Of a DNA stretch of 64,000 bases, positions 35,297 through 44,453 are shown piece after piece. The stretch comes from Novosphingobium kaempferiae (GTDB taxonomy: Bacteria > Pseudomonadota > Alphaproteobacteria > Sphingomonadales > Sphingomonadaceae). The position numbers were made by a program, and so were the translations under genes. The notes beneath the pieces are model-generated. The model did not search any database, was not told the origin of the DNA, and saw nothing but the letters and a program-made list of their open reading frames with translations. The stretch lies in NCBI RefSeq assembly GCF_021227995.1, contig NZ_CP089301.1, forward strand, positions 4,092,001 to 4,156,000. The letters are read 5' to 3'. How positions within the stretch are numbered: position 1 is the stretch's first letter; every line of letters starts with the position of its first letter.

Positions 35297-35874
35297 ACGT
35301 TCAGACGACCCGCCCCGCCCTGCATGGCGTGGCCCTTGCCGCAGCCGTGGCAGCGCTGGCCATCGCCGCGCCCCTGTCCGCGCACGACGAACAGCCCGAA
35401 GTCGGCGAGCGCGTCGCCCTTGCGCTCGCGACCGCGCAGAGCGCGCAGGGCCATGCAGACAACGAAGGGCTCGCCCGCGCCCTCGGCGTGATCGATCGCG
35501 CCGGAGCACGCCCGCTCGACGGCTGGCAGGGCGTCGACCCGGTGCCCGCATGGCGCGCGCTCGTGCCCGGACAACTGGCCCCACTGCGCGGCAGCCCGCT
35601 CGGCCCCGGCTACCGCACCGGCAAGACCCAGCCCGGCGGCAGCGACAGCTTCGAGCAGGTCTTCCTGTCCGGCAAGAAGGCCAGCATCGCGCTGTCGACG
35701 CCGGGCGACTCGCCGGTCACATTGCAGGTTCTCGACGCCGAACGGCGCCCGGTCTGCACCACCAACGACGCCCGCCGCGCCTGCCGCTGGATCCCGCTGT
35801 TCACCCAGCGTTACGTGATCGAAGTGCGCAACGCCGGGAACCGCGCGGCGGAGTATTTCCTCGTCGTGGAATGA
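35293..35874 (+). CDS. Exported protein of unknown function in two-component operon
   Basis: 193-aa protein with a clear signal peptide (ALHGVALAAAVAALAIAAPLSA, cleavage after SA-HD). The mature part has two Cys (VCTTNDARRAC) and beta-rich segments such as SVTLQVLDAERRP-like and RYVIEVRNAGNRAAEYFLVV, which suggest a small beta-sandwich. It starts inside the kinase stop (ATGA), so it is co-translated and may be the target of, or a periplasmic accessory to, the two-component system. Family not recognised. Confidence 0.75.
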   Translation: MNVQTTRPALHGVALAAAVAALAIAAPLSAHDEQPEVGERVALALATAQSAQGHADNEGLARALGVIDRAGARPLDGWQGVDPVPAWRALVPGQLAPLRGSPLGPGYRTGKTQPGGSDSFEQVFLSGKKASIALSTPGDSPVTLQVLDAERRPVCTTNDARRACRWIPLFTQRYVIEVRNAGNRAAEYFLVVE

Positions 35875-35938
35875 GCGAACGCTTCCCCACTTCCCGTCGC
35901 CACTGCGCAGGCAAGGGCAGCGGGCAAAAACGAAACTC

Positions 35939-38290
35939 CTAGAACCGCGCCTCGAACCCCACCCGGATCGTGCGCGGGCGCTGCGGTGTCGTCTGCGGGC
36001 CCTGAGCCAGCGTGAAGGGATTGCCCAGCGCGAACCGGTTGCCCCGCGCGTCGAACAGGTTCTCAACCGACAGCGACAGCGCATAGTCGCCCAGATCCAG
36101 TCGCGCGCCAAGGTCCAGCCGCGTCACCGGCCCCTGATGCAGGTTGAGTTCCGGCCCCGCGCCGAGCACGGATCGCGCTTCATGGATGAGCGCCGCATCC
36201 AACCGTAGGCTGCGTTCCGCGTCGATAGGCACGCGGTAGCGCGCCTGCCCGCGCAGCGTCATGGCAGGCACATTCGGCAGCGAACTGCTGCCGCCGCGAA
36301 TGTTCCTGCTGCTTGCCTTCAGATGGTCGTCGATGAGCATGGCGGCCGCCTCTGCCTGGAGACGCCCGGTGATTTGCGCACGCACGGCGATGTCGGCCGA
36401 CAGGACGCGCGCATTGCCGACGTTCTCGGTAAACGTGATCCCGATCGCCGCCAGCAGGTCTGCCTGCACGTTGAGCCAGCGGCTCCATGCCAGCGTCGCG
36501 TCGATCGCCAGCGGCCCCAGCGCGGCCTCTCTCACGCCCACCTCCAGCGTGCCGATGCGGTCGCCAGCGAACTTGCGTGAAACCTCACCTGCAGCGACGC
36601 CGCCGGGGCGAAAGCTGCGCTCGTAACGCACGAAGGCGCGGGCACCGCCGGCCAGTTCAAGGTGCGCCGAGATCGACGGCAGCACGCGCGTCACCGTGCG
36701 CTCGACCTCGACCAGTGTCGGATCATCGGAAAACAGTACCTGAAAGCTCTCAAGCCTGCCATCCGCGCGCCCGTCCAGCGTGACGCGCGTCAGGCGCAGG
36801 CCGCCCGTCAGCTTGAGGCCGGGCGCTGCCTGCCACGCCGCTTCGCCGAAAGCATTCAACTCAAGGTTATCGTTGCGTACATGCACGAAATTGTCCGGTG
36901 CGTCAGGCTCAAGGCTCCGCGTCTGCACGGCATGGCTGGCAAGCATGCTCACCCCCGCCAGCCAACCGACCGCGTTACCATCCGCATCCCGCCATGCCCG
37001 CATCTCTGCGCTCAGCAACCGCGTGCGCTCGGCCTGGTGGAAGATGACGTGACGGCGGTCGAGCGTGGTGGCTGCGTAACGCTCCGAAACCCGCTGCCGG
37101 ACGCCGCCGAAGGTCGCGCTGAAGCGAACCGGCCCGCCTTCTCTCCGCAGCGTGGCCGAAGCGAGCGCGATGCTGTCGGACGATGGCTCCGCTACCCCGG
37201 TACGGCGGGCTAGGCTGCCTGCGGCTTCGGGCTCGGCGTACTGTGCGTCACGGCTGCGCACGCCCTGCGCCGCGCCGGTGAGGTCGGCGGTCCAGTCCTG
37301 CGCCTGCCAGCGCAGCGCCAGCCTGCCGCCCGTGGTCAGCGTGCGGTTGACGTCCTTCGCCCCCCGCGTCGCATCGTCGATGTAGCCTCCCGCCTCGACG
37401 CGGTATCCGGTCGCGCGCAGGCCGATGCGCCCTTGCTCCAGCGGAAGGTTGAGGACACCGCCGACATCGCCGCCGGTCGCTCCGTGCGCCGTGGTGGAGA
37501 CACCACCCCACCCTTGCGCCGAAACCTCGGCAAGTTCGGGGGCGCGGGGCTGGAGGCGGATCATGCCGCCGAGCGCGCCTGCGCCGTACAGCGCCCCGCG
37601 TGGCCCCGGCAGCACCTCGACCTGCTGGAGATCGTAGGGCAGCAGCCCCGGATCGGGCGCGCGATAGGTCAGCCGCTGCTCGCCAAGGTATTGCGCCACG
37701 GTGGCCGCGCGGGTGCTGGCGAAGCTGGAATCGGCGATCCCGCGCAGGAACAGCTTCTCGCGCCCCGGCCCGAGATGCGTGGCCGAGATCAGCGCGACGC
37801 GTTCGGCAATGGCGTCGGTGCCGTGCGCGCCGCTGCCTGCGTCAAGCGCGTCACCGGTGACGACCTGCGCCGCGAACGGCAAGGCGTGGAGCGACGCGTC
37901 GCGGCGACTGGCGGCGACCATGATCGCTGGGCCGTGGACGATGCTGGCGATGGTCGGCGGCGCGGAAAGCGTGGGCGGCGATGAGGCAGCCTCCTCCAGC
38001 CGCCGCAACCCGACGATCAGCCAGGCGTCGCCGCCGACCCGCCGCAGCACCACCCCTTCGCCAAGGATCTGGCGCAGCATCGCCTCGACCCCGCCCGAGA
38101 CGCGGATGCGGGGCACGCGGCGGCGCAGCAGGGTCGGGTTGGTGGTGCCGATGCTGGCGCCAGTGCCACGGGCAATGATGTCGATCGCCTCGCCCAGCGT
38201 ACACGGCGGGATCGCGAGGTCGCGCGCCTCGGCCATCTGCGGGCCGAGCGCGAGCACGACTGCCAGCGCGGTAGCGCCGATCCCGCGCAT
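35939..38290 (-). CDS. TonB-dependent receptor with N-terminal signalling (STN) domain
   Basis: 783-aa outer-membrane receptor. Signal peptide MRGIGATALAVVLALGPQMA, then an STN/secretin short domain (LAIPPCTLGEAIDIIARGTG to VVLRRVGGDAWLIV, residues 25-95), which in FecA-type receptors contacts the FecR anti-sigma factor. A plug follows (VVTGDALDAGSGAHGTDAIA, FLRGIADSSFASTRAATVAQ, LPGPRGALYGAGALGG) and a 22-strand barrel ending in Phe (RVGFEARF). ATG at 38290 lies one base after the fecR-like stop. The ligand is probably an iron chelate by analogy, but the sequence does not show it. Confidence 0.92.
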   Translation of the reverse strand: MRGIGATALAVVLALGPQMAEARDLAIPPCTLGEAIDIIARGTGASIGTTNPTLLRRRVPRIRVSGGVEAMLRQILGEGVVLRRVGGDAWLIVGLRRLEEAASSPPTLSAPPTIASIVHGPAIMVAASRRDASLHALPFAAQVVTGDALDAGSGAHGTDAIAERVALISATHLGPGREKLFLRGIADSSFASTRAATVAQYLGEQRLTYRAPDPGLLPYDLQQVEVLPGPRGALYGAGALGGMIRLQPRAPELAEVSAQGWGGVSTTAHGATGGDVGGVLNLPLEQGRIGLRATGYRVEAGGYIDDATRGAKDVNRTLTTGGRLALRWQAQDWTADLTGAAQGVRSRDAQYAEPEAAGSLARRTGVAEPSSDSIALASATLRREGGPVRFSATFGGVRQRVSERYAATTLDRRHVIFHQAERTRLLSAEMRAWRDADGNAVGWLAGVSMLASHAVQTRSLEPDAPDNFVHVRNDNLELNAFGEAAWQAAPGLKLTGGLRLTRVTLDGRADGRLESFQVLFSDDPTLVEVERTVTRVLPSISAHLELAGGARAFVRYERSFRPGGVAAGEVSRKFAGDRIGTLEVGVREAALGPLAIDATLAWSRWLNVQADLLAAIGITFTENVGNARVLSADIAVRAQITGRLQAEAAAMLIDDHLKASSRNIRGGSSSLPNVPAMTLRGQARYRVPIDAERSLRLDAALIHEARSVLGAGPELNLHQGPVTRLDLGARLDLGDYALSLSVENLFDARGNRFALGNPFTLAQGPQTTPQRPRTIRVGFEARF

Positions 38291-38291
38291 G

Positions 38292-39233
38292 TCAGTTCGC
38301 CGTGCCCTCCTCCTCGGCGGCGCCCAGCAGCAGCACAAGCTTCGCGCGCAGGGCCTCGGGCGGTCCATCGAGCCCGATGGTGCCAGTGAAGCGGCCGCCC
38401 GGGACGGGGCCGGGCGTCAGCCGCAGCCCGGTGGCGCGGCGGACATCGGCCATGACCTGCTCGACCGGCGCGTCCTCGTAGCTGAGCCGCCCCTCGGTCC
38501 ACGCGGCGACGCTTCCGGGCGCGACCTCGAACGCGCGCAGCCGCGAACCGCTGAGTTCGCCGCCCTGCCCGGCGGTCAGTTCCACGCGCTCCTCGCCCTT
38601 GCCCGCGAGCGCCACCGAACCTTCGGCAACGCCTACGGTGACGCGGCCCTCCGCGCTGGTGACGTCGAACCGGGTGCCGAGATCGGTGATCGTCGCCTCG
38701 CCCGCCGTTACCGTGAAGGGATGTGCGGCGTCGTGGCGCACCTCGAACAGCGCCTCACCCGAGAGCAGTTGCGCACCGCGGCCACTGGGATCGACCCGGA
38801 GCACCGTGCCGCCGTTCATGCGGACCTGCGTGCCGTCGGCCAGCCGCAGTTCGCGGCGCGCGCCGTCTGCGGTGCGGTATTCCTGCCAGGGCGCGCCTGC
38901 ATCCTCGCGCGCGGAGGCCCACCATACGCCCACCGCAACCAGCGCCGCCACGCCCGCCGCCAGGCCCATGGGCCAGAAGCGACGAGCCTGCGACGGGTTG
39001 TCGTTGGAGACGGGCTGCACAGGCTCGACGGCGACCGGCGGCGTGTCTGGCGCTTCCTCCGCGATGTCCTCCAGCACGTCGGCCTCGGCCAGTTGCAGCG
39101 CGTTGAATACGCGCGCGTGATCGGGCGAGACTGCGAGCCATGCGGTCAGCGCGTCCCAGTCCGCAAAGCCCGGATCACCCAGCCGGATCACCCAGTCGAG
39201 CGCTTCCTCCTCGAGAGCGTTCTTGTTCATCAT
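38292..39233 (-). CDS. FecR-type transmembrane anti-sigma regulator
   Basis: 313-aa protein. The cytoplasmic N-terminus EEEALDWVIRLGDPGFADWDALTAWL is the classic FecR DUF4880 segment that binds the sigma factor. One helix (WPMGLAAGVAALVAVGVWWA) is followed by the periplasmic FecR domain (YRTADGARRELRLADGTQVR, TVTAGEATITDLGTRFDV) and a C-terminal STN-interacting region (YEDAPVEQVMADVRRATGLR). It sits between the sigma factor and receptor genes, as in all FecIRA-type units. Confidence 0.93.
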   Translation of the reverse strand: MMNKNALEEEALDWVIRLGDPGFADWDALTAWLAVSPDHARVFNALQLAEADVLEDIAEEAPDTPPVAVEPVQPVSNDNPSQARRFWPMGLAAGVAALVAVGVWWASAREDAGAPWQEYRTADGARRELRLADGTQVRMNGGTVLRVDPSGRGAQLLSGEALFEVRHDAAHPFTVTAGEATITDLGTRFDVTSAEGRVTVGVAEGSVALAGKGEERVELTAGQGGELSGSRLRAFEVAPGSVAAWTEGRLSYEDAPVEQVMADVRRATGLRLTPGPVPGGRFTGTIGLDGPPEALRAKLVLLLGAAEEEGTAN

Positions 39234-39266
39234 ATTTTTCTCCGGCGCATAACGCCGCCGACCGGC

Positions 39267-39809
39267 TCAATCCGCATCGAGGCCGCTCCGAATCTCCAGA
39301 AGCGCCGCGTAGGCCTTGCGCAAGTCCTTCTCGACGGTGCTGAGGCTGACCCCCAGTTCCTGCGCGATCACGCGCTGCTCCACCCCGTCGATGCGGTAGC
39401 GGCGGAACACGTGCTCCACCCGGTCGCCCAGCGCGCGCAGGCGGCTGGTGGCGATGCCCACTTCCTGCCGGGCGATCAGCGCATGTTCGGCGGAGGGGTC
39501 GGCCCCACGATCGTTGACCTCCGCCCAGTTGGAATCGCGCAGGGAGCGGCGGTTGCCCTGCCGCCAGGTGTCGAGCAGCAGCCGCTCGGCCATGCGGAAC
39601 AGATAGGAGAGCGGGCTCGGCTCCACATCCTTGTGGATCGCGGAGGCCTTTATCCACATTTCCTGCAGCAGATCGTCGGCAATGTCGCCCGCGCCGCGCG
39701 CCAGCAGATACGCGCGCAGCCTGTCACGATTCGACAGCAGGACAACCGCGAGCCCGCAGGAACCCGCGTCTTCAATACCAGTCACACCGAAAAGCCGTTC
39801 CACGTTCAA
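39267..39809 (-). CDS. FecI-type ECF sigma factor
   Basis: 180-aa ECF sigma factor. Region 2 is DIADDLLQEMWIKASAIHKD with LSYLFRMAERLLLDTWRQGN, and region 4 is DRVEHVFRRYRIDGVEQRVIAQELGVSLSTVEKDLRKAYAAL, a standard helix-turn-helix contacting the -35 element. It is the first gene of the sigma/anti-sigma/receptor unit, 33 bases before fecR-like. It should drive transcription of its own receptor when ligand binds the STN-containing receptor. Confidence 0.93.
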   Translation of the reverse strand: MNVERLFGVTGIEDAGSCGLAVVLLSNRDRLRAYLLARGAGDIADDLLQEMWIKASAIHKDVEPSPLSYLFRMAERLLLDTWRQGNRRSLRDSNWAEVNDRGADPSAEHALIARQEVGIATSRLRALGDRVEHVFRRYRIDGVEQRVIAQELGVSLSTVEKDLRKAYAALLEIRSGLDAD

Positions 39810-39901
39810 GCGGTTTGTTGCAGAATTGAAACCGAACCGGCGTCAACGCAACCCCCTCGCGACACAATCCGGCAAAGGTGTGGATGGAAAGGCGGTGGCT
39901 C

Positions 39902-41407
39902 CTAGAGCGTGACGCCGCGCTTCCAGATGCCGATGGCGCGCTCGTCGTTGCTCTCGTTGCGGGCGGGCTCGCCGCTGGCGATGGCGATGATCCGGTCGAG
40001 CAGCACGTCCGCCGCGCCCGCCATGCCGAGGTCAAGCACCAGCCCGGCATCGAAGTCGATCCAGCCCGGCTTACGCTCCGCCAGCGCGTGATTGGACGCG
40101 ATCTTGACGGTCGGGACCGGGCTGCCGAGCGGCGTTCCGCGCCCGGTAGAGAACAGCGTGATTGTCGCCCCCGCCGCCGCCAGCGCGGTGGTGGAGACGG
40201 CGTCGTTGCCCGGCGCTTCGAGCACGGTCAGCCCTTCCTGCGACAGCCGCTCGCCGTAGCCGATCACATCGCAGACCGGCGCGAGGCCGCCCTTCTGCAC
40301 CGCGCCGAGGGACTTTTCCTCCAGCGTGGTGATGCCGCCGGCGATATTGCCGGGGCTGGGGTTCTCGGAAACCGGCTCGCCATGGTCGAGGAAATAGCGC
40401 TTGAACGAGTTCACGAGGGTCGAGAGCTTGTCGAACACCTCCTCGCTGGTGGCGCGTTCGAGCAGCAGGTTCTCCGCGCCGAAGATCTCCGGGATCTCGG
40501 TCAGGATCGCGGCGCCGCCCGCTTCGGTCACGGCATCGGCCATGAGCCCGATCAACGGGTTGGCGGTCAGGCCGCTCATCGCATCCGAGCCGCCGCACTT
40601 CACTCCGAGGCGCAGCTTGGCAAGCGGCACTTCCTCGCGCCGGTCCTGCGCCATCAGGTCGAGCAGTTCGCCGATCAGCGCCTGCCCGGCCGCGAACTCG
40701 TCGCTCTCCGACTGGGCGCGCAGCACCCGCAGGCGGTCGCGCCGGTCCTCGGGGATGCGCTTGAGCAGTTCCTCAAGCTGGTTCGATTCGCAGCCGAGGC
40801 CGAGCAACAGCACGCCGCCCGCATTGGGGTTGAGCGCCAGCGAGGCGATCACCGCCGCCGTCCCGTCAAGATCCGCGCCGAGCTGCGAGCAGCCGAACGG
40901 GTGGTTGAAGGCATGGACGCCGTCGACGTTCTCGGGCGCGATGAGGTTGCCCTTGGCCGCAAGCCGCTCACCCAGGCGACCGACGCAGCCGACGGTGGGC
41001 AGGATCCACAGTTCGTTGCGCGTGCCGACGCTGCCGTCCGGGCGGACGTAGCCGCGGAAGGTGCGTTCCGGTCCCGATGCGTGCTTCGTTTCGGCAGCCG
41101 CGCCGCTGAAGGCATAGGCCTTCTCTCCGGAAAGCGCGGTGTGGACGTTGTGGGTGTGGACATGCTCGCCCACCGCGATGTCGCGCGTGGCGAGGCCGAT
41201 CGGCGCGCGATAGCGGCGCACCGGCGAACCCGCCGCAACCTGCGCGACGGCGAACTTGTGGCCCGCCGGAATCGCGTCGAGCAGATGCACCACCTGCCCG
41301 TCCACCGCGACATCCGTACCGGCTTCGAGCGGGGCGAGGGCGACGGCGACATCATCCTCGGCAGAGATGCGCATCACGTTGACGGGCTTGGAGAGCGTTT
41401 CGACCAT
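39902..41407 (-). CDS. uxaA: Altronate dehydratase
   Basis: 501-aa enzyme converting D-altronate to 2-keto-3-deoxygluconate in galacturonate breakdown. The N-terminal SAF domain (MRISAEDDVAVALAPLEAGT, PAGHKFAVAQVAAG) is fused to the large UxaA catalytic domain (GYVRPDGSVGTRNELWILPT, FNHPFGCSQLGADLDGT, LRLGVKCGGSDAMSGLTANP, LTVLEAPGNDAVSTTALAA). ATG at 41407 (MVETLSKPVNVM) is preferred; in-frame ATGs at 41467 and 41374 are possible. It diverges from uxaC over a 76-base region with a perfect palindrome. Confidence 0.93.
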   Translation of the reverse strand: MVETLSKPVNVMRISAEDDVAVALAPLEAGTDVAVDGQVVHLLDAIPAGHKFAVAQVAAGSPVRRYRAPIGLATRDIAVGEHVHTHNVHTALSGEKAYAFSGAAAETKHASGPERTFRGYVRPDGSVGTRNELWILPTVGCVGRLGERLAAKGNLIAPENVDGVHAFNHPFGCSQLGADLDGTAAVIASLALNPNAGGVLLLGLGCESNQLEELLKRIPEDRRDRLRVLRAQSESDEFAAGQALIGELLDLMAQDRREEVPLAKLRLGVKCGGSDAMSGLTANPLIGLMADAVTEAGGAAILTEIPEIFGAENLLLERATSEEVFDKLSTLVNSFKRYFLDHGEPVSENPSPGNIAGGITTLEEKSLGAVQKGGLAPVCDVIGYGERLSQEGLTVLEAPGNDAVSTTALAAAGATITLFSTGRGTPLGSPVPTVKIASNHALAERKPGWIDFDAGLVLDLGMAGAADVLLDRIIAIASGEPARNESNDERAIGIWKRGVTL

Positions 41408-41425
41408 GCCGTGCCGATACAGCAT

Positions 41426-41439
41426 TGCCAGCGCTGGCA
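41426..41439. promoter_or_regulatory. Palindromic LacI-type operator between uxaA and uxaC
   Basis: TGCCAGCGCTGGCA is a perfect 14-bp palindrome centred on AGCGCT, placed midway between the divergent uxaA and uxaC starts. Size, CG-centred symmetry and place are typical of LacI-family operators. A related site is at 45558-45571, beside the LacI gene itself, so that regulator is the likely binder. Confidence 0.65.
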
Positions 41440-41483
41440 CAACTCGGTAATCGAGCCGCAACGACATGCCCTTGGAGTCAAAG

Positions 41484-42926
41484 ATGCCCAAGCTCTCGCT
41501 GCACCCCGACCGCCTGCTCCCCGCCGACCCGACGACGCGCGCCATCGCCCGCGAGCTTTACGCCGAAGTCGCCGACCTGCCGATCATCAGCCCCCACGGC
41601 CACACCGATCCCGAATGGTTCGCGTCCGACGCGCCGTGGACGAACGCGACCGAACTGCTGCTCGCGCCCGACCACTACCTGTTCCGCATGCTCTACTCGC
41701 AGGGCATCGACCTCGACGCGCTGGCGGTGCCGCGCAAGGGCGGCGTTATGCCCGCGACCGACCCGCGCGCGGCATGGCGGCTGTTCGCGGCGAACTGGAA
41801 GCTGTTTCGCGGCACCCCGTCGAGCATGTGGCTGCCCCACGTCTTCGGCGAAGTCTTCGGCATCGACGTGGCGCTGGATGAGAGCACGGCGGACTTCTAC
41901 TACGATACCATCGCCGAAGCCCTCGCCTCGCCCGCATTCCGCCCGCGCGCGCTGTTCGAGCGGTTCAACATCGAACTGCTTGCCACCACGGAGGGCGCCG
42001 GTGACGACCTCAAGCACCACAAGGCGATCCGCGCTTCGGGTTGGAAGGGCAACGTCGTCACCACCTACCGCCCCGACTCGGTGATCGACCCGGAGCATGA
42101 CAGCTTCGCGCGCGACATCGCCCGCTTCGCGGACCTTTCGGGCGAGAACGTCGAAAGCTGGACCGGCTATCTCGCCGCGCACCGCAAGCGCCGTGCCGAC
42201 TTCCGCGCGATGGGCGCGACGGCGACCGACCACGGCTTCCTGACCGCACGCACCGCCAACCTCTCGACCGCCGAATGCGAAGCGCTCTTCGCCAAGGTCA
42301 TGGCAAGCAAGGCCGACGCCGACGAGGCGGAACTGTTCCGCGCGCAGATGCTGACCGAAATGGCGCGCATGAGCCTGGAGGACGGCATGACCATGCAGAT
42401 CCATCCCGGCGCGACGCGCAACCATAACGCCAAGCTCTTCGCCAGCCATGGCCGCGACAAGGGCGCCGACATTCCGCGTCCGACCGAATACGTCGAGGCG
42501 CTGCGCCCGATGCTCGACCTGTTCGGCAACGAGCCTGCGCTCAAGGTCATCCTCTTCACGCTGGACGAAACGACCTACGCCCGCGAACTCGCGCCGCTGG
42601 CGGGCCATTATCCGTGCCTCAAGCTCGGCCCGGCATGGTGGTTCCACGACAGCCCCGAGGGGATGCGCCGCTTCCGCGAGATGACCACCGAGACGGCTGG
42701 TTTCTACAACACGGTCGGCTTCAACGACGACACCCGCGCGTTCCTGTCGATCCCGGCACGCCACGACGTTGCCCGCCGCATCGACTGCGGCTTCCTGGCA
42801 CGCCTCGTCGCCGAGCACCGCATGGAGGACTGGGAGGCCGCCGAACTGGCGCAGGAACTGACCGTCGGCCTCGTCCGCAAGGCCTATGGCCTCGAAGCCC
42901 CCGTGCGCGAGGTGGAACCGGCATGA
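41484..42926 (+). CDS. uxaC: Glucuronate/galacturonate isomerase
   Basis: 480-aa amidohydrolase-superfamily isomerase that turns D-glucuronate into fructuronate and D-galacturonate into tagaturonate. Metal and catalytic stretches are LPIISPHGHTDPEWF near residue 33, LTARTANLS, MTMQIHPGATRNHN, and FNDDTRAFLSIPARHDVARR. Length matches UxaC. ATG at 41484 with GGAG upstream is chosen; an ATG at 41466 adds six residues. The stop overlaps the next ATG (ATGA). Confidence 0.95.
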   Translation: MPKLSLHPDRLLPADPTTRAIARELYAEVADLPIISPHGHTDPEWFASDAPWTNATELLLAPDHYLFRMLYSQGIDLDALAVPRKGGVMPATDPRAAWRLFAANWKLFRGTPSSMWLPHVFGEVFGIDVALDESTADFYYDTIAEALASPAFRPRALFERFNIELLATTEGAGDDLKHHKAIRASGWKGNVVTTYRPDSVIDPEHDSFARDIARFADLSGENVESWTGYLAAHRKRRADFRAMGATATDHGFLTARTANLSTAECEALFAKVMASKADADEAELFRAQMLTEMARMSLEDGMTMQIHPGATRNHNAKLFASHGRDKGADIPRPTEYVEALRPMLDLFGNEPALKVILFTLDETTYARELAPLAGHYPCLKLGPAWWFHDSPEGMRRFREMTTETAGFYNTVGFNDDTRAFLSIPARHDVARRIDCGFLARLVAEHRMEDWEAAELAQELTVGLVRKAYGLEAPVREVEPA

Positions 42927-44353
42927 CCCGTCTCTCCGCAAATACCCTCGCCGCGCTGCCTGCCGCCGTCGCGCAGCCGCAGTACGACCGCACTGCCGTG
43001 AAGGCGGGCGTCGTCCACTTCGGCCCCGGCGCGTTCCACCGGGCGCATCAGGCCGCCGCGTTCGACACCTTGCTCGCGCAGGATCCGCGCTGGGGCATCA
43101 CCGGCGTCAGCCTCAATTCGCGGGGCGTGGCCGACGCGCTCACCCCGCAGGACGGCCTCTACACGCTGGCGCTGCTCGACGCAGAGACCGAGTACCGCGT
43201 GATCGGCTCGATCCTGAAGGTGCTGACGAAGGATGAGCCCGAGGCGATCCTCGCCGCGCTGGCGCATGCGGACACGCGCATCGTCAGTTCCACCGTGACC
43301 GAGAAGGGCTATTGCCTCGGCGCGGACGGCACGCTCGACTTCGCGCACCCGGCGATCAAGGCCGATGTCGAGGCCTCGAAGACAGAGGGCTGGACGCCCG
43401 GCTCGTTCACCGGCTGGCTGGTGCGCGGGCTTCAGGCGCGGCGCCTGGCGGGCCTGCCCGGCATGACCGTGCTATGCTGCGACAACCTCACCGACAACGG
43501 TCGCAAGCTCGAAGTCGCGACCATCGCGCTCGCCGAGGTCATCGACGCCGAGACGGCACGCTGGATCGCGGAAACCTGCGCCTTCCCGAATGCCATGGTC
43601 GATTCGATCACCCCCGCGACCGACGACGCCCTGCGCAACCGCGTGGCCGAGGCGACCGGGCTCGAGGACGCCTGGCCGATCCAGCGCGAACGCTTCACCC
43701 AGTGGGTGATCGAGGATCGCTTCGCCGGTGAGCGCCCCGCGCTCGACGTGGCGGGCGTGACTTTCGCCAGCGAGGTGCGTCCGTTCGAGGCGGCCAAGTT
43801 GCGCCTGCTCAACGGTCCGCACTCGGCGCTGGCCTATATCGGCCTCGGTCGCGGGCTGGAGACGGTGGCGGACGCGATGGCGGACCGCGAACTCGCCGCC
43901 TTCGCCGAACGGCTGATGCGCGACGACATCGCGCCTTCGGTGGTCGCGCCGCCAGGGCTCGACCTGTCGCGTTACATCTCGGACGTGCTGGCGCGCTTCG
44001 CAAACCCCGCGATTCGCCACCTGTTGTCGCAAATCGCATGGGACGGATCGCAGAAGCTGCCCTACCGCCTGCTCGACACCACGCGCGAGGCCCTCGCCGC
44101 CGGCCGCCCGATCGAGCGGCTGGCCCTGCCCATCGCGGCATGGCTGCGCTTCCTCGCCGCTGCGGCCGAGGAAGGCCGGACCATCACCGACCCCCTCGCC
44201 GCGCCCCTGCTGGAGCGCGCGGGCGACTGGCGGCGCGTACTGGCGATGCGCGAGGTGTTCGGCGAACTCGGCAACGACACCCGCTTCGTCGAGGCTGTCG
44301 AGGCCGGGATCGCGGCGCTGGAGGCGGGGCGGCTGGAGGCTTTGCCCGCATAA
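42923..44353 (+). CDS. Mannitol dehydrogenase-family hexuronate reductase (UxuB-like)
   Basis: 476-aa NAD-dependent long-chain dehydrogenase. The N-terminal nucleotide motif AGVVHFGPGAFHRAHQAAAF and EKGYCLGADGTLD, LCCDNLTDNGRKL, FPNAMVDSITPATD and EVRPFEAAKLRLLNGPHSAL are hallmarks of the mannitol dehydrogenase/fructuronate reductase branch; tagaturonate reductases (UxaB) have a different N-terminal motif. Its partner genes are uxaC and uxaA, so the expected job is to reduce tagaturonate to altronate, or fructuronate to mannonate if it keeps the UxuB specificity. It overlaps uxaC by 4 bases. Confidence 0.85.
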   Translation: MTRLSANTLAALPAAVAQPQYDRTAVKAGVVHFGPGAFHRAHQAAAFDTLLAQDPRWGITGVSLNSRGVADALTPQDGLYTLALLDAETEYRVIGSILKVLTKDEPEAILAALAHADTRIVSSTVTEKGYCLGADGTLDFAHPAIKADVEASKTEGWTPGSFTGWLVRGLQARRLAGLPGMTVLCCDNLTDNGRKLEVATIALAEVIDAETARWIAETCAFPNAMVDSITPATDDALRNRVAEATGLEDAWPIQRERFTQWVIEDRFAGERPALDVAGVTFASEVRPFEAAKLRLLNGPHSALAYIGLGRGLETVADAMADRELAAFAERLMRDDIAPSVVAPPGLDLSRYISDVLARFANPAIRHLLSQIAWDGSQKLPYRLLDTTREALAAGRPIERLALPIAAWLRFLAAAAEEGRTITDPLAAPLLERAGDWRRVLAMREVFGELGNDTRFVEAVEAGIAALEAGRLEALPA

Positions 44354-44364
44354 GTTCCCCGTGA

Positions 44365-44431
44365 GGCGGGTATCCATCCGGCGTCGGCGTCATCGGCGAT
44401 GTCAGCAGATGGGTTCCCGCCTTCGCGGGAA
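44365..44431. repeat. Imperfect inverted repeat with hairpin between convergent genes
   Basis: GGCGGGTATCCATC (44365-44378) pairs with GATGGGTTCCCGCC (44408-44421) with two mismatches. The right arm also contains its own stem TTCCCGC-CTTC-GCGGGAA at 44414-44431. It lies between the end of the reductase gene and the end of the LacI gene and can act as a bidirectional terminator. The right part (GGGTTCCCGCCTTCGCGGGA) resembles a repeat common in alphaproteobacterial genomes. Confidence 0.7.
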
Positions 44432-44453
44432 TGACGAGGTTAGGGTAAGCCCT

